64,000 nt of DNA from Chryseobacterium sp. ZHDP1 (GTDB lineage: Bacteria; Bacteroidota; Bacteroidia; Flavobacteriales; Weeksellaceae), in assembly GCF_018603435.1 (NCBI RefSeq), contig NZ_CP075682.1, positions 1,488,001 through 1,552,000 on the forward strand, read 5' to 3'. The translations under genes and the position numbers were made by a program. This document shows positions 38,270 through 47,618 of the stretch, one piece after another. The notes under the pieces are model-generated. The model saw only the letters and a list, made by a program, of their open reading frames with translations, did no database searches and was not told the origin of the DNA. How positions within the stretch are numbered: position 1 is the stretch's first letter; every line of letters begins with the position of its first letter.

Positions 38270-39181
38270 ATGTGTACCCCCAATACAGAACTACAATTCT
38301 GCACCTGTACTGAAGGAAACATCAATGACATAAAAGACATTTACATTTGGTCTTTATACCGTTATCATGGCTCTCGGGAATCATTAATACGCGGAAAAGT
38401 CATGATGCCTGTAAAAGATTTTGAAAACGGAATCTCTGCAGAACATATGACATCCAAACTTAATCATGGGAACATTTTCGATTTCGATTATACTCCTCAG
38501 GAAAGAGATACAATTCATATCAGTTTTAATGCTAAAAACAGAGCGGAATACAAATATTTCACCTTAATCTTTAGAGATGGAGTTTGGCAGGAGGGACGAA
38601 ATCCTTGGTTCGTAAGTATTGAGAAAAATATTGCCAAAGGAGAAGTAAAAGTTTTATACAAAGAAGAAAATTTATTTTTAAAGCATTGTGAACATTTAAA
38701 ATCTGAATACGGAATTGAAATCCCCGAATCCGTCAAAATTAGATGTGTCAACCTTAAAGACGATTCTAAGGATCCTGTCTATTTAGTCATAAAAAACTTT
38801 AAAGAATATAAAATTTTCTATACACAGGAATTTGTAAAGTATGTCGTAGAAACTTATTTTAATATGTATCCTGATGAAAATTCCGATAGGTTACAAGCAA
38901 TGATTGATTCAGCGCAAAGTAAATTTTCTATATTGGAAGAGAAATTTATTTCGGAAACAGAAAACTTTGCTTTTCTTAACAGATGCTTTAAGGATCTTGA
39001 AAAAAACCTCGAAAAATGTTTTTTTATAACGATTCCTTTCGAAAACAAAGAAACACATCTTTTTATTAATAGTAATTTAATCGGAAGAACAGGTTTTAAA
39101 AGCAACAGAAATAACAGATATTTTAAGAATAAATCTCAAAAAATAAAATTTGAAGATTTTGAACTTTTTAAAGATTATTAA
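38270..39181 (+). CDS. Unrecognised protein of the second RlaP cluster
   Basis: 303 residues. It starts MCTPNTELQFCTCTEGNIND and continues with YIWSLYRYHGSRESLIRGK and FNAKNRAEYKYFTLIFRDGV. The C-terminal third is a helical lysine-rich region (about 195-260) and ends FKDY. No known family. Its stop TAA is immediately followed by the ATG of RlaP, and it follows the AEP-like gene by three bases, so it is a core member of this operon. Confidence 0.6.
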   Translation: MCTPNTELQFCTCTEGNINDIKDIYIWSLYRYHGSRESLIRGKVMMPVKDFENGISAEHMTSKLNHGNIFDFDYTPQERDTIHISFNAKNRAEYKYFTLIFRDGVWQEGRNPWFVSIEKNIAKGEVKVLYKEENLFLKHCEHLKSEYGIEIPESVKIRCVNLKDDSKDPVYLVIKNFKEYKIFYTQEFVKYVVETYFNMYPDENSDRLQAMIDSAQSKFSILEEKFISETENFAFLNRCFKDLEKNLEKCFFITIPFENKETHLFINSNLIGRTGFKSNRNNRYFKNKSQKIKFEDFELFKDY

Positions 39182-40265
39182 ATGACCATCCAAGACCTTA
39201 AAAACAAAAACCTCATCCTTTTCGAAGCCATCTCCGGAAGCCGCTCTTTCGGATTGGCAACAGAAAATTCCGATACAGACATTCGTGGCGTGTATTATTT
39301 ACCGAAAGAAGACTTCTTCGGGTTAAACTATATTCCCCAGATTTCCAACGAAACCAACGACATTACGTATTACGAAATCGGGAGACTTATCGAACTGTTA
39401 CAGAAAAACAATCCCAACATCCTTGAAATTATCGCCAGTCCGGAAGACTGCATCTTACAGAAACATCCCTTAATGGATCTCGTGAAACCCGAAGATTTCC
39501 TTTCCAGACTCTGCAAAGACACCTTTGCCGGATATGCCGTCACAGATTAAAAAAGCAAAAGGACTCAACAAAAAGATCCTTAACCCGATGGATAAAGAAA
39601 AGAAATCTATCCTCGATTTCTGCTACATTTTGCAGGATCAGGGCTCTGTTCCGTTGAAAAAATGGCTGCGGGAATTCTCTTCCGCGGAAAATCAGAATGG
39701 TTTACAACAGGAAAAATGCGGCTTGGTAAGCATCGACAATACCAAAGGAATGTTTGCCCTGTTTTACGATCAGTCCGGCGATTTCAGATACAAAGGAATC
39801 ATTCAAAATCTGGAAGCCAATCAGGTCTCTGTTTCCTCCGTTCCCAAAGGACAGCATCCCCTTGCCTATCTCTTCTGCAACCTCGATGCCTATTCCACCT
39901 ACTGCAAAGATTACCGCGAATACTGGAAATGGGTTTCCGAGCGCAATGATGACCGCTACAATGTCAACCAGAACCACGGACAGAATTACGACAGCAAAAA
40001 CATGATGCACACCATCCGTTTATTACAGTCGTGCGAACAGATATTTAAAAACAATTCCCTCAATATCCGTGTCGACAACCGCGAAGAACTGTTAGACATC
40101 AAAGCCGGAAACTGGTCTTACGAACAGGTCATGAAAAAAGCCGGAGACCTTATTGCTTCCATTGAAGAACATCATGCAGCTTCTGCCCTGCCCGATCTTC
40201 CGGATCTGGAAAAAACCACAAAAATCTTAGTTCAGATCCGCGAGGAACTCTATAAAAACAAATAA
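39182..40265 (+). pseudogene. RlaP-type nucleotidyltransferase, broken by a frameshift
   Basis: Two frames together form one RlaP (PF10127). The first (39182-39550) has AISGSRSFGLATENSDTDIR, with Gly-Ser and Asp-x-Asp, and ends TFAGYAVTD; the second (39525-40265) resumes as PSQIKKAKGLNKKILNPMDK and runs to the normal end. In the family the block GYAxxQIKKAKGLNKK is continuous, so about two bases are missing (or one gained) in GCCGTCACAG at 39535-39544. Loss of one TC from GTCTCA would explain it. It may be a true mutation, a sequencing error, or recoding. An intact second copy is at 29855. Confidence 0.75.
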
Positions 40266-40290
40266 AGCTTCATTTCTGAAGCTTTATTTT
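40264..40290. terminator. Bidirectional terminator
   Basis: AAAGCTTC and GAAGCTTT around ATTTCT, with T-rich flanks, between the convergent RlaP and cold-shock genes. Confidence 0.8.
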
Positions 40291-40304
40291 ATATTGTCCG
40301 ATAC

Positions 40305-40739
40305 TTATTTTACCAGTCTGATCTCCGTTGCAGAAAAACCTTTCGGAGATTTTTCCTTTTCGAAAGAGACCTTATTCCCTTTCTTAATCTGGTCGATACA
40401 GTTATTATTGTGGAAGAAGATATTTTCCTTAGTCTTATCTTCCGTAATGAAACCGTATCCTTTTTCACTTAGAAAAGTTACAATTCCTGTTTTTACAGTT
40501 TCTTCAGCTTCAATAGGAGCTGCTCCCAACTGGATATTGTTGATATCAATTTCCTCTCTTTCAGCCTGATCCGGTGGTGTAGAAGTAAGTTGTCCGTTCG
40601 CATCTACATACATGAACATTTCGTTCAGGCTTTTCCCTTTATCATTATTTTCCTTACGCTCTTCACGGCGCATTGCTTTTTCTTTTAGTTTTTGCTGTTT
40701 CTTCTTGAAATTTTCTTTTTTAGAGAAAGAATCTGCCAT
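40305..40739 (-). CDS. Cold-shock domain protein with basic N-terminal region
   Basis: 144 residues. The last 65 form a CspA-type OB fold (TGIVTFLSEKGYGFITEDK with the RNP1-like KGYGFI and IFFHNN as RNP2-like). The N-terminal 40 residues are lysine/arginine-rich helix (KKENFKKKQQKLKEKAMRRE) and a spacer of 40 residues follows. It probably binds single-stranded RNA as a chaperone. The arrangement is common in Bacteroidota. A 420-base upstream region without a gene is consistent with the long leader of cold-shock genes. Confidence 0.88.
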   Translation of the reverse strand: MADSFSKKENFKKKQQKLKEKAMRREERKENNDKGKSLNEMFMYVDANGQLTSTPPDQAEREEIDINNIQLGAAPIEAEETVKTGIVTFLSEKGYGFITEDKTKENIFFHNNNCIDQIKKGNKVSFEKEKSPKGFSATEIRLVK

Positions 40740-41162
40740 ATATTTTATTGAATTTTTATTTTACAGTTATTTGAAGCTTCGGAAAAATCAGGGTTCCTGC
40801 CCTTCTCAGTGATTCTGTCCACCAAATTCCGAACCTGTTATTAAAGGGTTTCTGAGTGCTTTTATTAATGTGAATGCCCTTAAAAAGACATAAATTGAAA
40901 CGGAAGTAAATAAAATATTCTAAACGATCACAGAAAGTAAAGACAGAGATTTCTTTTAATAAGGTAACAAATATACGAAAAATAAGCACACCAGACAAAT
41001 CTTGGAAAATTCAATTCATTGAATTTCAATTTATTTTAGAGATTGAATTTTAAATGAAGCCTGATGAAAAAGCAATCCGAAGATTCCCGCAAAAAATCAC
41101 ACAAAATAGGAGTGGATTAATTCTGGAATATATAAGAAATTCGTATAAGAAAATTTATAATC
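40740..41162. other. Intergenic region between the cold-shock and pYEATS genes
   Basis: 423 bases without a gene between divergent genes. It must hold the promoters of both and the cold-shock leader (minus strand). I see no repeat or recognisable structured element. Confidence 0.45.
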
Positions 41163-42182
41163 ATGCCAGAATTAACATTAAAACAAAAAAACAGAGATCT
41201 TAAAAGCATTTGGGATTTCTTACTCTTTTCCATTATTGTCGGAATAGTAATCTGCTTTCTTATCGGCTTAAACACCTTGAATATGAAAGGAGGAATAATG
41301 GCTTATCTGGAACTTACAGGAGCATGCATCTTTATTGGAGGAGCCAGTTTTGGAATTGGGGGACTTTCAGGATTTTTATTTGGGGTACCAAAAATTTTAA
41401 ATTCAGATACAAATAATCATGACAGAAAACCTTCAGTTACGCAAAATGATAATCTTGTTCAGATCAGTGACTGGCTTACAAAGATTATTGTCGGAGTGGG
41501 CTTAACTCAATTGAATAATATTCCTGAATTTTTAGCGCGGGTGGGAAAATATTTTTCGATAATATTTCAGAACAAAGAGTCCGGTGAAAAAATAGCCATC
41601 GCTGTAATATTGTATTTTCTGATTATTGGCTTCTTATCCGTTTATCTGTGGACAAGACTTCATTTTATCGGTATGGTAAAAAAAGTGGAAGACGATTTAG
41701 ATAAAAAAGTCAATGCAATGGCTGAAGTCATTAATGATACACAGCAAAAAATGACCGATTTAGGCGGCGGAAAAACAATCTCTGAAAAGTTTGATGAAGT
41801 AAAAGCAGAAGTAAACAATATTGCTGCCAATGATCCGGATGATCCTCAAAAATCAAAATGGGGCGGAAAATCTGAATGTAATGAAAGAAAAATTACGGCA
41901 AAAATAGAACCTTCAGAAAATCCTGCATTATATAAAGTAACCCTCGAAGTATGCAGTACAAATCCGGCAAATCCTCTTACCGGGTTTGTTAAATTCCATT
42001 TACACCCCACTTTTAACAATGACAACCCGATCATTGCGGTTACTGACGGAATTGCAAGGTTGGTTTTAAATAAAGTATATGGAGCATTCACCGCAGGAGC
42101 TGAAGCAGATGACGGAAATACCCGCTTAGAAATAGATTTGGCAGAATTATCCGGTGCTCCACAGGAATTTAGAGACAGATAA
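41163..42182 (+). CDS. Membrane protein with C-terminal pYEATS domain
   Basis: 339 residues. The N-terminal third has three or four membrane helices (FLLFSIIVGIVICFLIGLN; YLELTGACIFIGGASFGIGG then LSGFLFGVPKIL; IAIAVILYFLIIGFLSVYL), then a coiled coil (about 180-215) and a beta-sandwich with FVKFHLHPTFNNDNPIIAVTD, AFTAGAEADDGNTRLEIDLA, the signature of prokaryotic YEATS-like (pYEATS) domains. Such proteins occur in conflict-system and membrane-sensor contexts. The domain probably recognises a modified ligand; the membrane part may be the effector. Function is unknown. Confidence 0.75.
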   Translation: MPELTLKQKNRDLKSIWDFLLFSIIVGIVICFLIGLNTLNMKGGIMAYLELTGACIFIGGASFGIGGLSGFLFGVPKILNSDTNNHDRKPSVTQNDNLVQISDWLTKIIVGVGLTQLNNIPEFLARVGKYFSIIFQNKESGEKIAIAVILYFLIIGFLSVYLWTRLHFIGMVKKVEDDLDKKVNAMAEVINDTQQKMTDLGGGKTISEKFDEVKAEVNNIAANDPDDPQKSKWGGKSECNERKITAKIEPSENPALYKVTLEVCSTNPANPLTGFVKFHLHPTFNNDNPIIAVTDGIARLVLNKVYGAFTAGAEADDGNTRLEIDLAELSGAPQEFRDR

Positions 42183-42535
42183 ACCTTTTTAATGATTAAA
42201 TTGTTGAAAATAATAAAGAAGCTGCTCCTTTAGGAGCAGAATCTGTGTAGAAATAAAAATAAATCCGGCAATCAATCCGTAGGATTGGTATCTTTAATGT
42301 GGCAATGTTCTAAAAATAGCGTTCCTACGGAACGAACGCCTTGCGAATATAGTGTCTACACAAATAAACCTTTCTAATGATTAAATGGTTTAAAAGAATA
42401 AAAAGACTGCTCCTTTAGGAGCAGAATCTGTGTAGAAATAAAAATAAATCAGGCAATCAATCCGTAGGATTGGTATCTTTAATGCGGCAATGTTCTAGAG
42501 ATAGCGTTCCTACGGAACGCCGGGCTTATTGCGAA
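42181..42535. repeat. Tandem pair of REP-like units
   Basis: Two direct copies (about 42181-42365 and 42366-42535) of a 170-185 bp unit. Each has the palindromes CTGCTCCTTTAGGAGCAG, AATCCGTAGGATT and GCGTTCCTACGGAACG, and the tag AATCTGTGTAGAAATAAAAA. The first copy begins with the last bases of the pYEATS gene stop. The same palindrome family appears at 48065. No coding frame. Confidence 0.85.
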
Positions 42536-42687
42536 TACCCCTTCTCTATAAAAACAGGTTTGGGAAATATCATAATTATACTTAATTTGCTCAGGAGATA
42601 AAACTTTCCCCGTAGAAATTCTGCATAATAAAATTCAGAAACTCTGCCCATTTAAAGTTCTCTTTATAATTTTTAAACAAACAGACC

Positions 42688-43260
42688 ATGGTTCTCGAAG
42701 GATTAAATACAGAAGGCGTACTTATTTTTGCCAATATAACCAAGTGTAAAAACTATTACTCGGATAAAGAATTCAATTATGACTATCCCGATGGATTATC
42801 AGAATTATTGAAACAGGGAATCATCCATATCATTACTACCGATGAAGCGGTGGAACAAGTCGATTTTGTTTTTAATAAAGAAGAAATAGACAGCAATAGG
42901 TGGGAATTTCACGATTCTTACAACTACTTAAAAGCAGAACCCGGAGATGAAATCCGCGCTGTTTCTCATGCAGATTTTACCCAAATGTGCCATAATCACA
43001 AAGGGGATCTAGAAGCTCATATCGACAGCTCATTACCCCTTAAAAACATTTTAAACGGGAGTGGATATGTAACCAAAGAAGAATACTTTAAATATGAATT
43101 ACCATTGATAGAAATACCAGCAGGAATCTGGAAATTAAATGTTTATTCGCTTAAAGAAGAGCATATCCTTAGCTGGATCGAATTTTTCATCCACTTAGAA
43201 AAAATAGAATCCGTTGATATCGATAAAATTACCCTGAAGCCGCTTGAAATCTTTTCTTAA
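42688..43260 (+). CDS. Unrecognised cytoplasmic protein
   Basis: 190 residues, acidic and without signal or membrane segments. Its DYPDGLSELLKQGIIHIITT and GIWKLNVYSLKEEHILSWIE segments resemble small globular proteins found among immunity and other accessory genes, but no family is recognised. It is followed 30 bases later by another orphan ORF in the same direction, suggesting one transcript. Confidence 0.55.
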   Translation: MVLEGLNTEGVLIFANITKCKNYYSDKEFNYDYPDGLSELLKQGIIHIITTDEAVEQVDFVFNKEEIDSNRWEFHDSYNYLKAEPGDEIRAVSHADFTQMCHNHKGDLEAHIDSSLPLKNILNGSGYVTKEEYFKYELPLIEIPAGIWKLNVYSLKEEHILSWIEFFIHLEKIESVDIDKITLKPLEIFS

Positions 43261-43290
43261 ATACAAATACTTTTTGAGAGCAGAAATAAT

Positions 43291-43695
43291 ATGAATGATA
43301 TAGACGAAAGCACAGTACCCCAATGCAAGATTGAAGAAAAGAAATTCGAATGGGGAGAACCTTACAAAGTGTATACTCCTGTTTTTCATTTTCCACATTG
43401 GTTAAATACCACACTGGAAAATTCGATTATTTTATTTGGAGAAAATAACTTTAAGCATCAATTATTGATGGTATACAATACAATCAATAACCATGAAGAA
43501 TCTGAAAGGTTAACAAACTATCAAGGAGAACCATTGAACAGGAAGTCAATATTGGAATTGATAAACACATATCTTAAAAAAACTGAGACTTTAACTGCCC
43601 CTTGGGAAAAATACAACATTGGATTAACAGAGGATGATTATGTAGAGTATCTTGAAGATAAGCTGGGAAAATCCCTGTATTATGTAAAAGTCTGA
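43291..43695 (+). CDS. Unrecognised small protein
   Basis: 134 residues, acidic. It has FEWGEPYKVYTPVFHFPHWL at the start and ends DKLGKSLYYVKV. No family recognised. Likely co-transcribed with 42688-43260; neither has a known partner. Confidence 0.5.
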   Translation: MNDIDESTVPQCKIEEKKFEWGEPYKVYTPVFHFPHWLNTTLENSIILFGENNFKHQLLMVYNTINNHEESERLTNYQGEPLNRKSILELINTYLKKTETLTAPWEKYNIGLTEDDYVEYLEDKLGKSLYYVKV

Positions 43696-43738
43696 CTGCC
43701 AAATAAAGTCTTCTCTGTTACAGCTTATTGAAAACCTT

Positions 43739-43810
43739 TCGATAGCGCAGATTTGAAATCCGTGCTGTACTCCCAAACCGCGCTGCGCAAAGTTTCACGA
43801 CTTTGAGCAA
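43739..43810. repeat. REP-like palindromic sequence
   Basis: GATAGCGCAGATTTGAAATCCGTGC then GCGCTGCGCAAAGT...ACTTTGAGC, a copy of the palindrome family found at 44775-45000 and near 46490. Confidence 0.6.
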
Positions 43811-43891
43811 TATCAAACCCAAACATTTTTTTAAAATTTATCCCGTTTCTGATAGTCTCCCTATTTTGAGCAAAAATTAAAACAATACTAA

Positions 43892-44074
43892 ATGAAAGAA
43901 GGCTATATTATAAAAGATCGGGAAAAAATGCATTTTATTACTTGTATAGTAGTAGATTTGATAGATATTTTTACAAGAAAAGTTTATAAAGATATCATAG
44001 TTTCTTCTTTAGATTATTGTATAAGAGAAAAAAGAATGATGTTGTATGGCTACGTCATCAATAGATGTTATTAA
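43892..44074 (+). pseudogene. RAYT (REP-associated tyrosine transposase) N-terminal remnant
   Basis: 60 residues reading MKEGYIIKDREKMHFITCIV then DLIDIFTRKVYKDIIVSSLD and YGYVI before a stop at 44074. This matches the N-terminus of RAYT (IS200/IS605-like) proteins, which continue with a SNHIH histidine motif and about 120 more residues; here the frame ends just before that motif. A truncated non-functional copy beside several REP palindromes, which is where RAYT genes are expected. Confidence 0.75.
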
Positions 44075-44093
44075 CCCAAAATTCCTAAATAAT

Positions 44094-44774
44094 ATGAATT
44101 TTAAAACTAAAATAGTTATGATTTTATTATCCTCTTTATTACTTACGAATTGTAAGGAGAAAATGAAAAAATGTGTAAGTCAATCTACCGATACTAATGT
44201 AAAACTATATAATGATTTAACAGATCAGTTGATACCTTATTTTTTTAGAGAAGATTATTTAGGTAAAAAAAAATATTTTGATAGTTTAAGAGTTCATAAT
44301 GAGGATTTATATATCGAAGAGAAGACAAAAGCGCACAACGAAATTTTTAATCATCCTGAAAAATATTGCAATTTGTATATAGATTCTACTAAAAGTAAAA
44401 ACACAGATTTTGCAGCAGATAGTATTGAAGATAATATAAAATACATAGAAAGAAAAAAGGATTTTTTTAAAGACTTTTCTAATAGTCCAGATATTAAAAA
44501 TTTAAGCACACGAAGTTCTATAAAAGCAAATCAATTTAATTTGTGTACCGCAAAAGTACTGGATCTGGCAGAGTATGATAAACATACTAATGAATGTGAG
44601 ATAGGTGTTGTCTATTTTTCAGAGATTGTATTTGATCGTTCTAAAAGAAGTGCATTAGTTTTTGTTGACCATCATATAAAAAAAGATTATTACGGTAGAA
44701 ATGCTATATTTAAACTAAGATTGCATGATAATTATTGGGAAATAGAAGATGCTATGTTAGTGTCAACTTCCTAA
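44094..44774 (+). CDS. Hypothetical lipoprotein
   Basis: About 226 residues from ATG at 44094 with lipobox MILLSSLLLTNC (Cys at about 20), so a lipoprotein. The rest is Lys/Asp-rich with DLAEYDKHTNECEIGVVYFS and ALVFVDHHIKKDYYGRNAIF. No family recognised. The upstream 16 in-frame codons belong to sequence after the RAYT remnant and are not needed. AT-rich, suggesting transfer. Confidence 0.6.
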   Translation: MNFKTKIVMILLSSLLLTNCKEKMKKCVSQSTDTNVKLYNDLTDQLIPYFFREDYLGKKKYFDSLRVHNEDLYIEEKTKAHNEIFNHPEKYCNLYIDSTKSKNTDFAADSIEDNIKYIERKKDFFKDFSNSPDIKNLSTRSSIKANQFNLCTAKVLDLAEYDKHTNECEIGVVYFSEIVFDRSKRSALVFVDHHIKKDYYGRNAIFKLRLHDNYWEIEDAMLVSTS

Positions 44775-45000
44775 TTCTTGATAGCGCGGATTTGTAATCC
44801 GATAGCGCGAATCCCGATACCCGATAGCGCGGATTTGAAATCCGTGCTGTACTTCCAAGCTCAAAAATGCTTTGGTTATATCCCACTCGATATCTCGGAT
44901 TTGTAATCCGTGCCTGTAATATCAACAAAAACACCTGATAGCGCGGATTGTAAATCCGCGCTGTACTTCCAAGCTCAAAAATGCTTTGGTTATATCCCAT
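44775..45000. repeat. REP-like palindrome array with a 40-bp direct repeat
   Basis: Several copies of GATAGCGCGGATTTG-AAATCCG, some degenerate, between 44779 and 44960. In addition GCTGTACTTCCAAGCTCAAA plus the following 20 bases occurs twice, at 44846-44885 and 44960-44999. The open frame on the minus strand over this array is a by-product of the repeats. Confidence 0.8.
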
Positions 45001-45083
45001 TTCTTCATAAAATCCTATACAAATTCTTCTCTTTCTATGGAAGATTTCCTGATTTCCGGAACAGTAACTTTATGGGACGTAAA

Positions 45084-45635
45084 TCATTTTTTCGCATTCG
45101 TATAAAACGAATAATAATAAAAAACAGGATACCTTTCAAAAGTTTCTGATTTACCCATGGTGTACGCATCATGCTCATATATATTTGAAAAATCAAGGAT
45201 AAGAGATTTCTTTTCCGGGAAATTAAAGATAAACTTTATTAAACTGCTTACAGCAGTTTCCGTCTCATAAGTAAATAAAAGTTGTTTTCCGTCAGCGCTG
45301 TATACTTTCTTATTATAGACTCTCGCATTCAGTTTTTTATCCACACCCGTATCATTAGATTTTACCTTGTACATCAATGTTTCCTTACCATTCTTCATAA
45401 TGTATACATCTGCATTTTTATAACTATTATCATACTTAAAAACAACGGCTTCATTGATTTTCATAATCATATCTGTGAATTTTTCTTCATTAGGGATCGA
45501 CTGGGTTTCCGTGCCTGCAGGCATTTCGATGGGTCCTGATTTTGAAGCTGCTGCCGGTTTCTTTTTTTGTGCATTGATAGTAATCCCGAAGAATACCATT
45601 GCAGTTACAACTGAAATAAATTTGAAAATTTTCAT
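45084..45635 (-). CDS. Secreted hypothetical protein
   Basis: About 183 residues from ATG at 45635 with a signal peptide (MKIFKFISVVTAMVFFGITI, cleaved near NAQ). The mature part includes a Lys/Pro/Ala linker (KKKPAAASKSGPIEMPAGT) and a beta-rich domain (KNADVYIMKNGKETLMYKVK; YNKKVYSADGKQLLFTYE; KKSLILDFSNIYEHDAY). No family recognised. Flavobacteria have many such envelope proteins. Confidence 0.6.
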   Translation of the reverse strand: MKIFKFISVVTAMVFFGITINAQKKKPAAASKSGPIEMPAGTETQSIPNEEKFTDMIMKINEAVVFKYDNSYKNADVYIMKNGKETLMYKVKSNDTGVDKKLNARVYNKKVYSADGKQLLFTYETETAVSSLIKFIFNFPEKKSLILDFSNIYEHDAYTMGKSETFERYPVFYYYSFYTNAKK

Positions 45636-45653
45636 GGAATATTTTTTTTGCAA

Positions 45654-46119
45654 TGTTATGTAAATTATTTTGAAATGATCTTATTATTTATTTAAAATCT
45701 AATGATGAATGAGTATGTGATTTAAAACATCGGATTGATAATAATTAAATGTTATGGTTTTCTGTAATATTTTTCTGTGTAGAAATCATATATTTATAAC
45801 AATATCTAACCATGTCGGTTGCTCAAAATCAAAATTAATATGACTCCCCCGCTTATTAAAGTTTTAAGACTTTACGAAGCGAGTTTTGTCTAAGGCGTGT
45901 CAAATTTATAATTTATTTTTACCATTAAGGAGTTAAGCCTCTTTTAGCTTAAAAAACTTAATAAAAATCGATGTATTGATTTCTTAACTAGAATCAGCTT
46001 AACTGGCTTAAATTCTTAATGTTAAATTTAAGAATAAACAAAGTTTATTTTAATTGAAAAAGTTAAGAAAAACCTGTAAAACTTTTATTTAGCAATATTT
46101 AAACAGGTACTTAAATTAA
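45654..46119. other. AT-rich intergenic stretch
   Basis: 466 bases with no coding frame of note. It contains intergenic repeat material such as TTAAGACTTTACGAAGCGAG and several TTAAG/CTTAA blocks. No structured element seen. Confidence 0.45.
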
Positions 46120-46125
46120 TTGATA

Positions 46126-46446
46126 ATGAAATCACTCAACATACAAGAAATAATTGGAAATAAAGGTAAAATAGTATTCGATGACTTAAGTCCAATAGAT
46201 ATATCGTTGGGCATTGAAAATAATATTGACGATTTAAAAGAAGATTTGCTGCAAGTTGAATTGACAAACGGCAATGTATTAGATGTTGGATGGTATCCTT
46301 CATCGGATATTGAAGGATATTTTAGCGTTTGCATAATAAAAAATTATGACTGGATGGAACCATTCTATCTAGAAAAATGCAATCAATGGAATGACTTAAA
46401 TGAATTAATAAAAGAAGCCGTAAGGTTTAATTTGGAAAACAGCTAA
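46126..46446 (+). CDS. Small unrecognised protein
   Basis: About 106 residues from ATG at 46126 (a TTG two codons earlier is possible). It reads MKSLNIQEIIGNKGKIVFDD with a VELTNGNVLDVGWYPSSDIE block and a C-terminal amphipathic helix. Resembles small immunity-like proteins in size and acidity. No family recognised. Confidence 0.5.
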   Translation: MKSLNIQEIIGNKGKIVFDDLSPIDISLGIENNIDDLKEDLLQVELTNGNVLDVGWYPSSDIEGYFSVCIIKNYDWMEPFYLEKCNQWNDLNELIKEAVRFNLENS

Positions 46447-46707
46447 AAAACAGGCTGAAAGATTTCAAAGAACAAGATAAAACAACACCCCGTTGCGCAA
46501 AGTCTCTCAACTTTGAGCAATAATTTCAAACTCAAAAACTGATTTTGCAAGCTCTACTTTTAAAAACTAAAACCTCTTCACCCCACCCCACAGACTTCCC
46601 TATCCCAACTTTACATAACACGCTGACTATAAAATATTTAATAAAAATTATTTCCGTTTCAAAATAAATTTTATATTTGGAAAAAATTAAAAAAAACACA
46701 ACAATTT

Positions 46708-47433
46708 ATGTCTTCAAAATCAGAAGTAGGGCACGCTAAAAATGTCGCGAACCTTCAAAAATTAATTCAGCAGATCTCCGTTTATTCCCTTTACAATCCA
46801 CCGGTTCCCGAACTTACCATCGATAGTCTTCAGAACCTGTACACCACTGCCAGCGCCAAACTCGTGGAAGTCGAGGAAAAACGCAATGCCAATAAAAATG
46901 CCATTGCTCTTCGTCAGGACGCATTCAAAAACCTGAAAACAAACTGCACCCGAATCACCAACCGTTTAGAAATTCTGGGCTTATCACAAGGGACTCTGAA
47001 TCAGGCAAAATCCTTAAACCGCACCATACAAGGAGCAAAAAAGAAACCTGCTGCCACACCCGAAGAAGGAAAAGAAGCACCCAAAACCATTTCCACTTCC
47101 CGGCAGTCTTACACCCAGCAGGCAGAAAGCTTCGGGATACTCGTACAGTTGTTAGAAACCATTCCTTCCTTCACACCGGATGAAGAAGAACTGAAACTGA
47201 CAAACCTCAACACCTACAAACAATCATTGGTAAACACCACTCAGGCAGTAGACCAGGCCGAAGCAGAACTTAACCTCAAATTCATTGAAAGAAATAGAAT
47301 ACTGTATGCAGAAGGAACCGGACTCTACCCCATCGTACAGAATGTAAAAAAATATGTAAAAAGCCTGTACGGGGCAGCCTCTCCGGAATATGCCAATATA
47401 TCTGCCATAAAATTCTCCACACTGAAGGAATAA
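46708..47433 (+). CDS. Coiled-coil hypothetical protein
   Basis: 241 residues, mostly helical. It has SSKSEVGHAKNVANLQKLIQ at the start, an AKLVEVEEKRNANKNAIALR helix and a KKKPAATPEEGKEAPKTIST linker between two helical halves. No signal peptide. A TATATTTG -7 box lies at 46672-46679. Function unknown; related genes in flavobacteria are short helical proteins of unknown role. It ends at a good terminator. Confidence 0.6.
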   Translation: MSSKSEVGHAKNVANLQKLIQQISVYSLYNPPVPELTIDSLQNLYTTASAKLVEVEEKRNANKNAIALRQDAFKNLKTNCTRITNRLEILGLSQGTLNQAKSLNRTIQGAKKKPAATPEEGKEAPKTISTSRQSYTQQAESFGILVQLLETIPSFTPDEEELKLTNLNTYKQSLVNTTQAVDQAEAELNLKFIERNRILYAEGTGLYPIVQNVKKYVKSLYGAASPEYANISAIKFSTLKE

Positions 47434-47501
47434 TCCCCTGCAATACAATGAATAATCAAAACAACAAATCTTTCCGCAACAACCAATAATTAAATCAAAG
47501 C

Positions 47502-47534
47502 ATCCTGACCGAATATTCAGTCAGGATATTTTTT
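47502..47534 (+). terminator. Terminator of the coiled-coil gene
   Basis: ATCCTGAC and GTCAGGAT enclose CGAATATTCA, followed by ATTTTTTATTT. Confidence 0.88.
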
Positions 47535-47600
47535 ATTTAAATACCTGCAATCTATATTAATGTAAATTCCACGTAAAAACAATACAACAATATCAACAGG

Positions 47601-47618
47601 AATGGGCTTCAGCCCATT
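47601..47618. repeat. REP-like palindrome
   Basis: AATGGGCT-TC-AGCCCATT, a perfect eight-base stem; a related GGCTTCAGCC piece follows near 47640. Confidence 0.55.

Noticed and set aside
42181..42535. CRISPR-like or riboswitch element
   Set aside because: Two long direct copies with palindromes fit REP-type repeats; no spacers and no downstream gene under control at a fixed distance.
44752..45000. Open frame on the minus strand with repeated NPRYRV peptides
   Set aside because: It is produced by the REP palindrome array; no start signal and the peptide repeats mirror DNA repeats.
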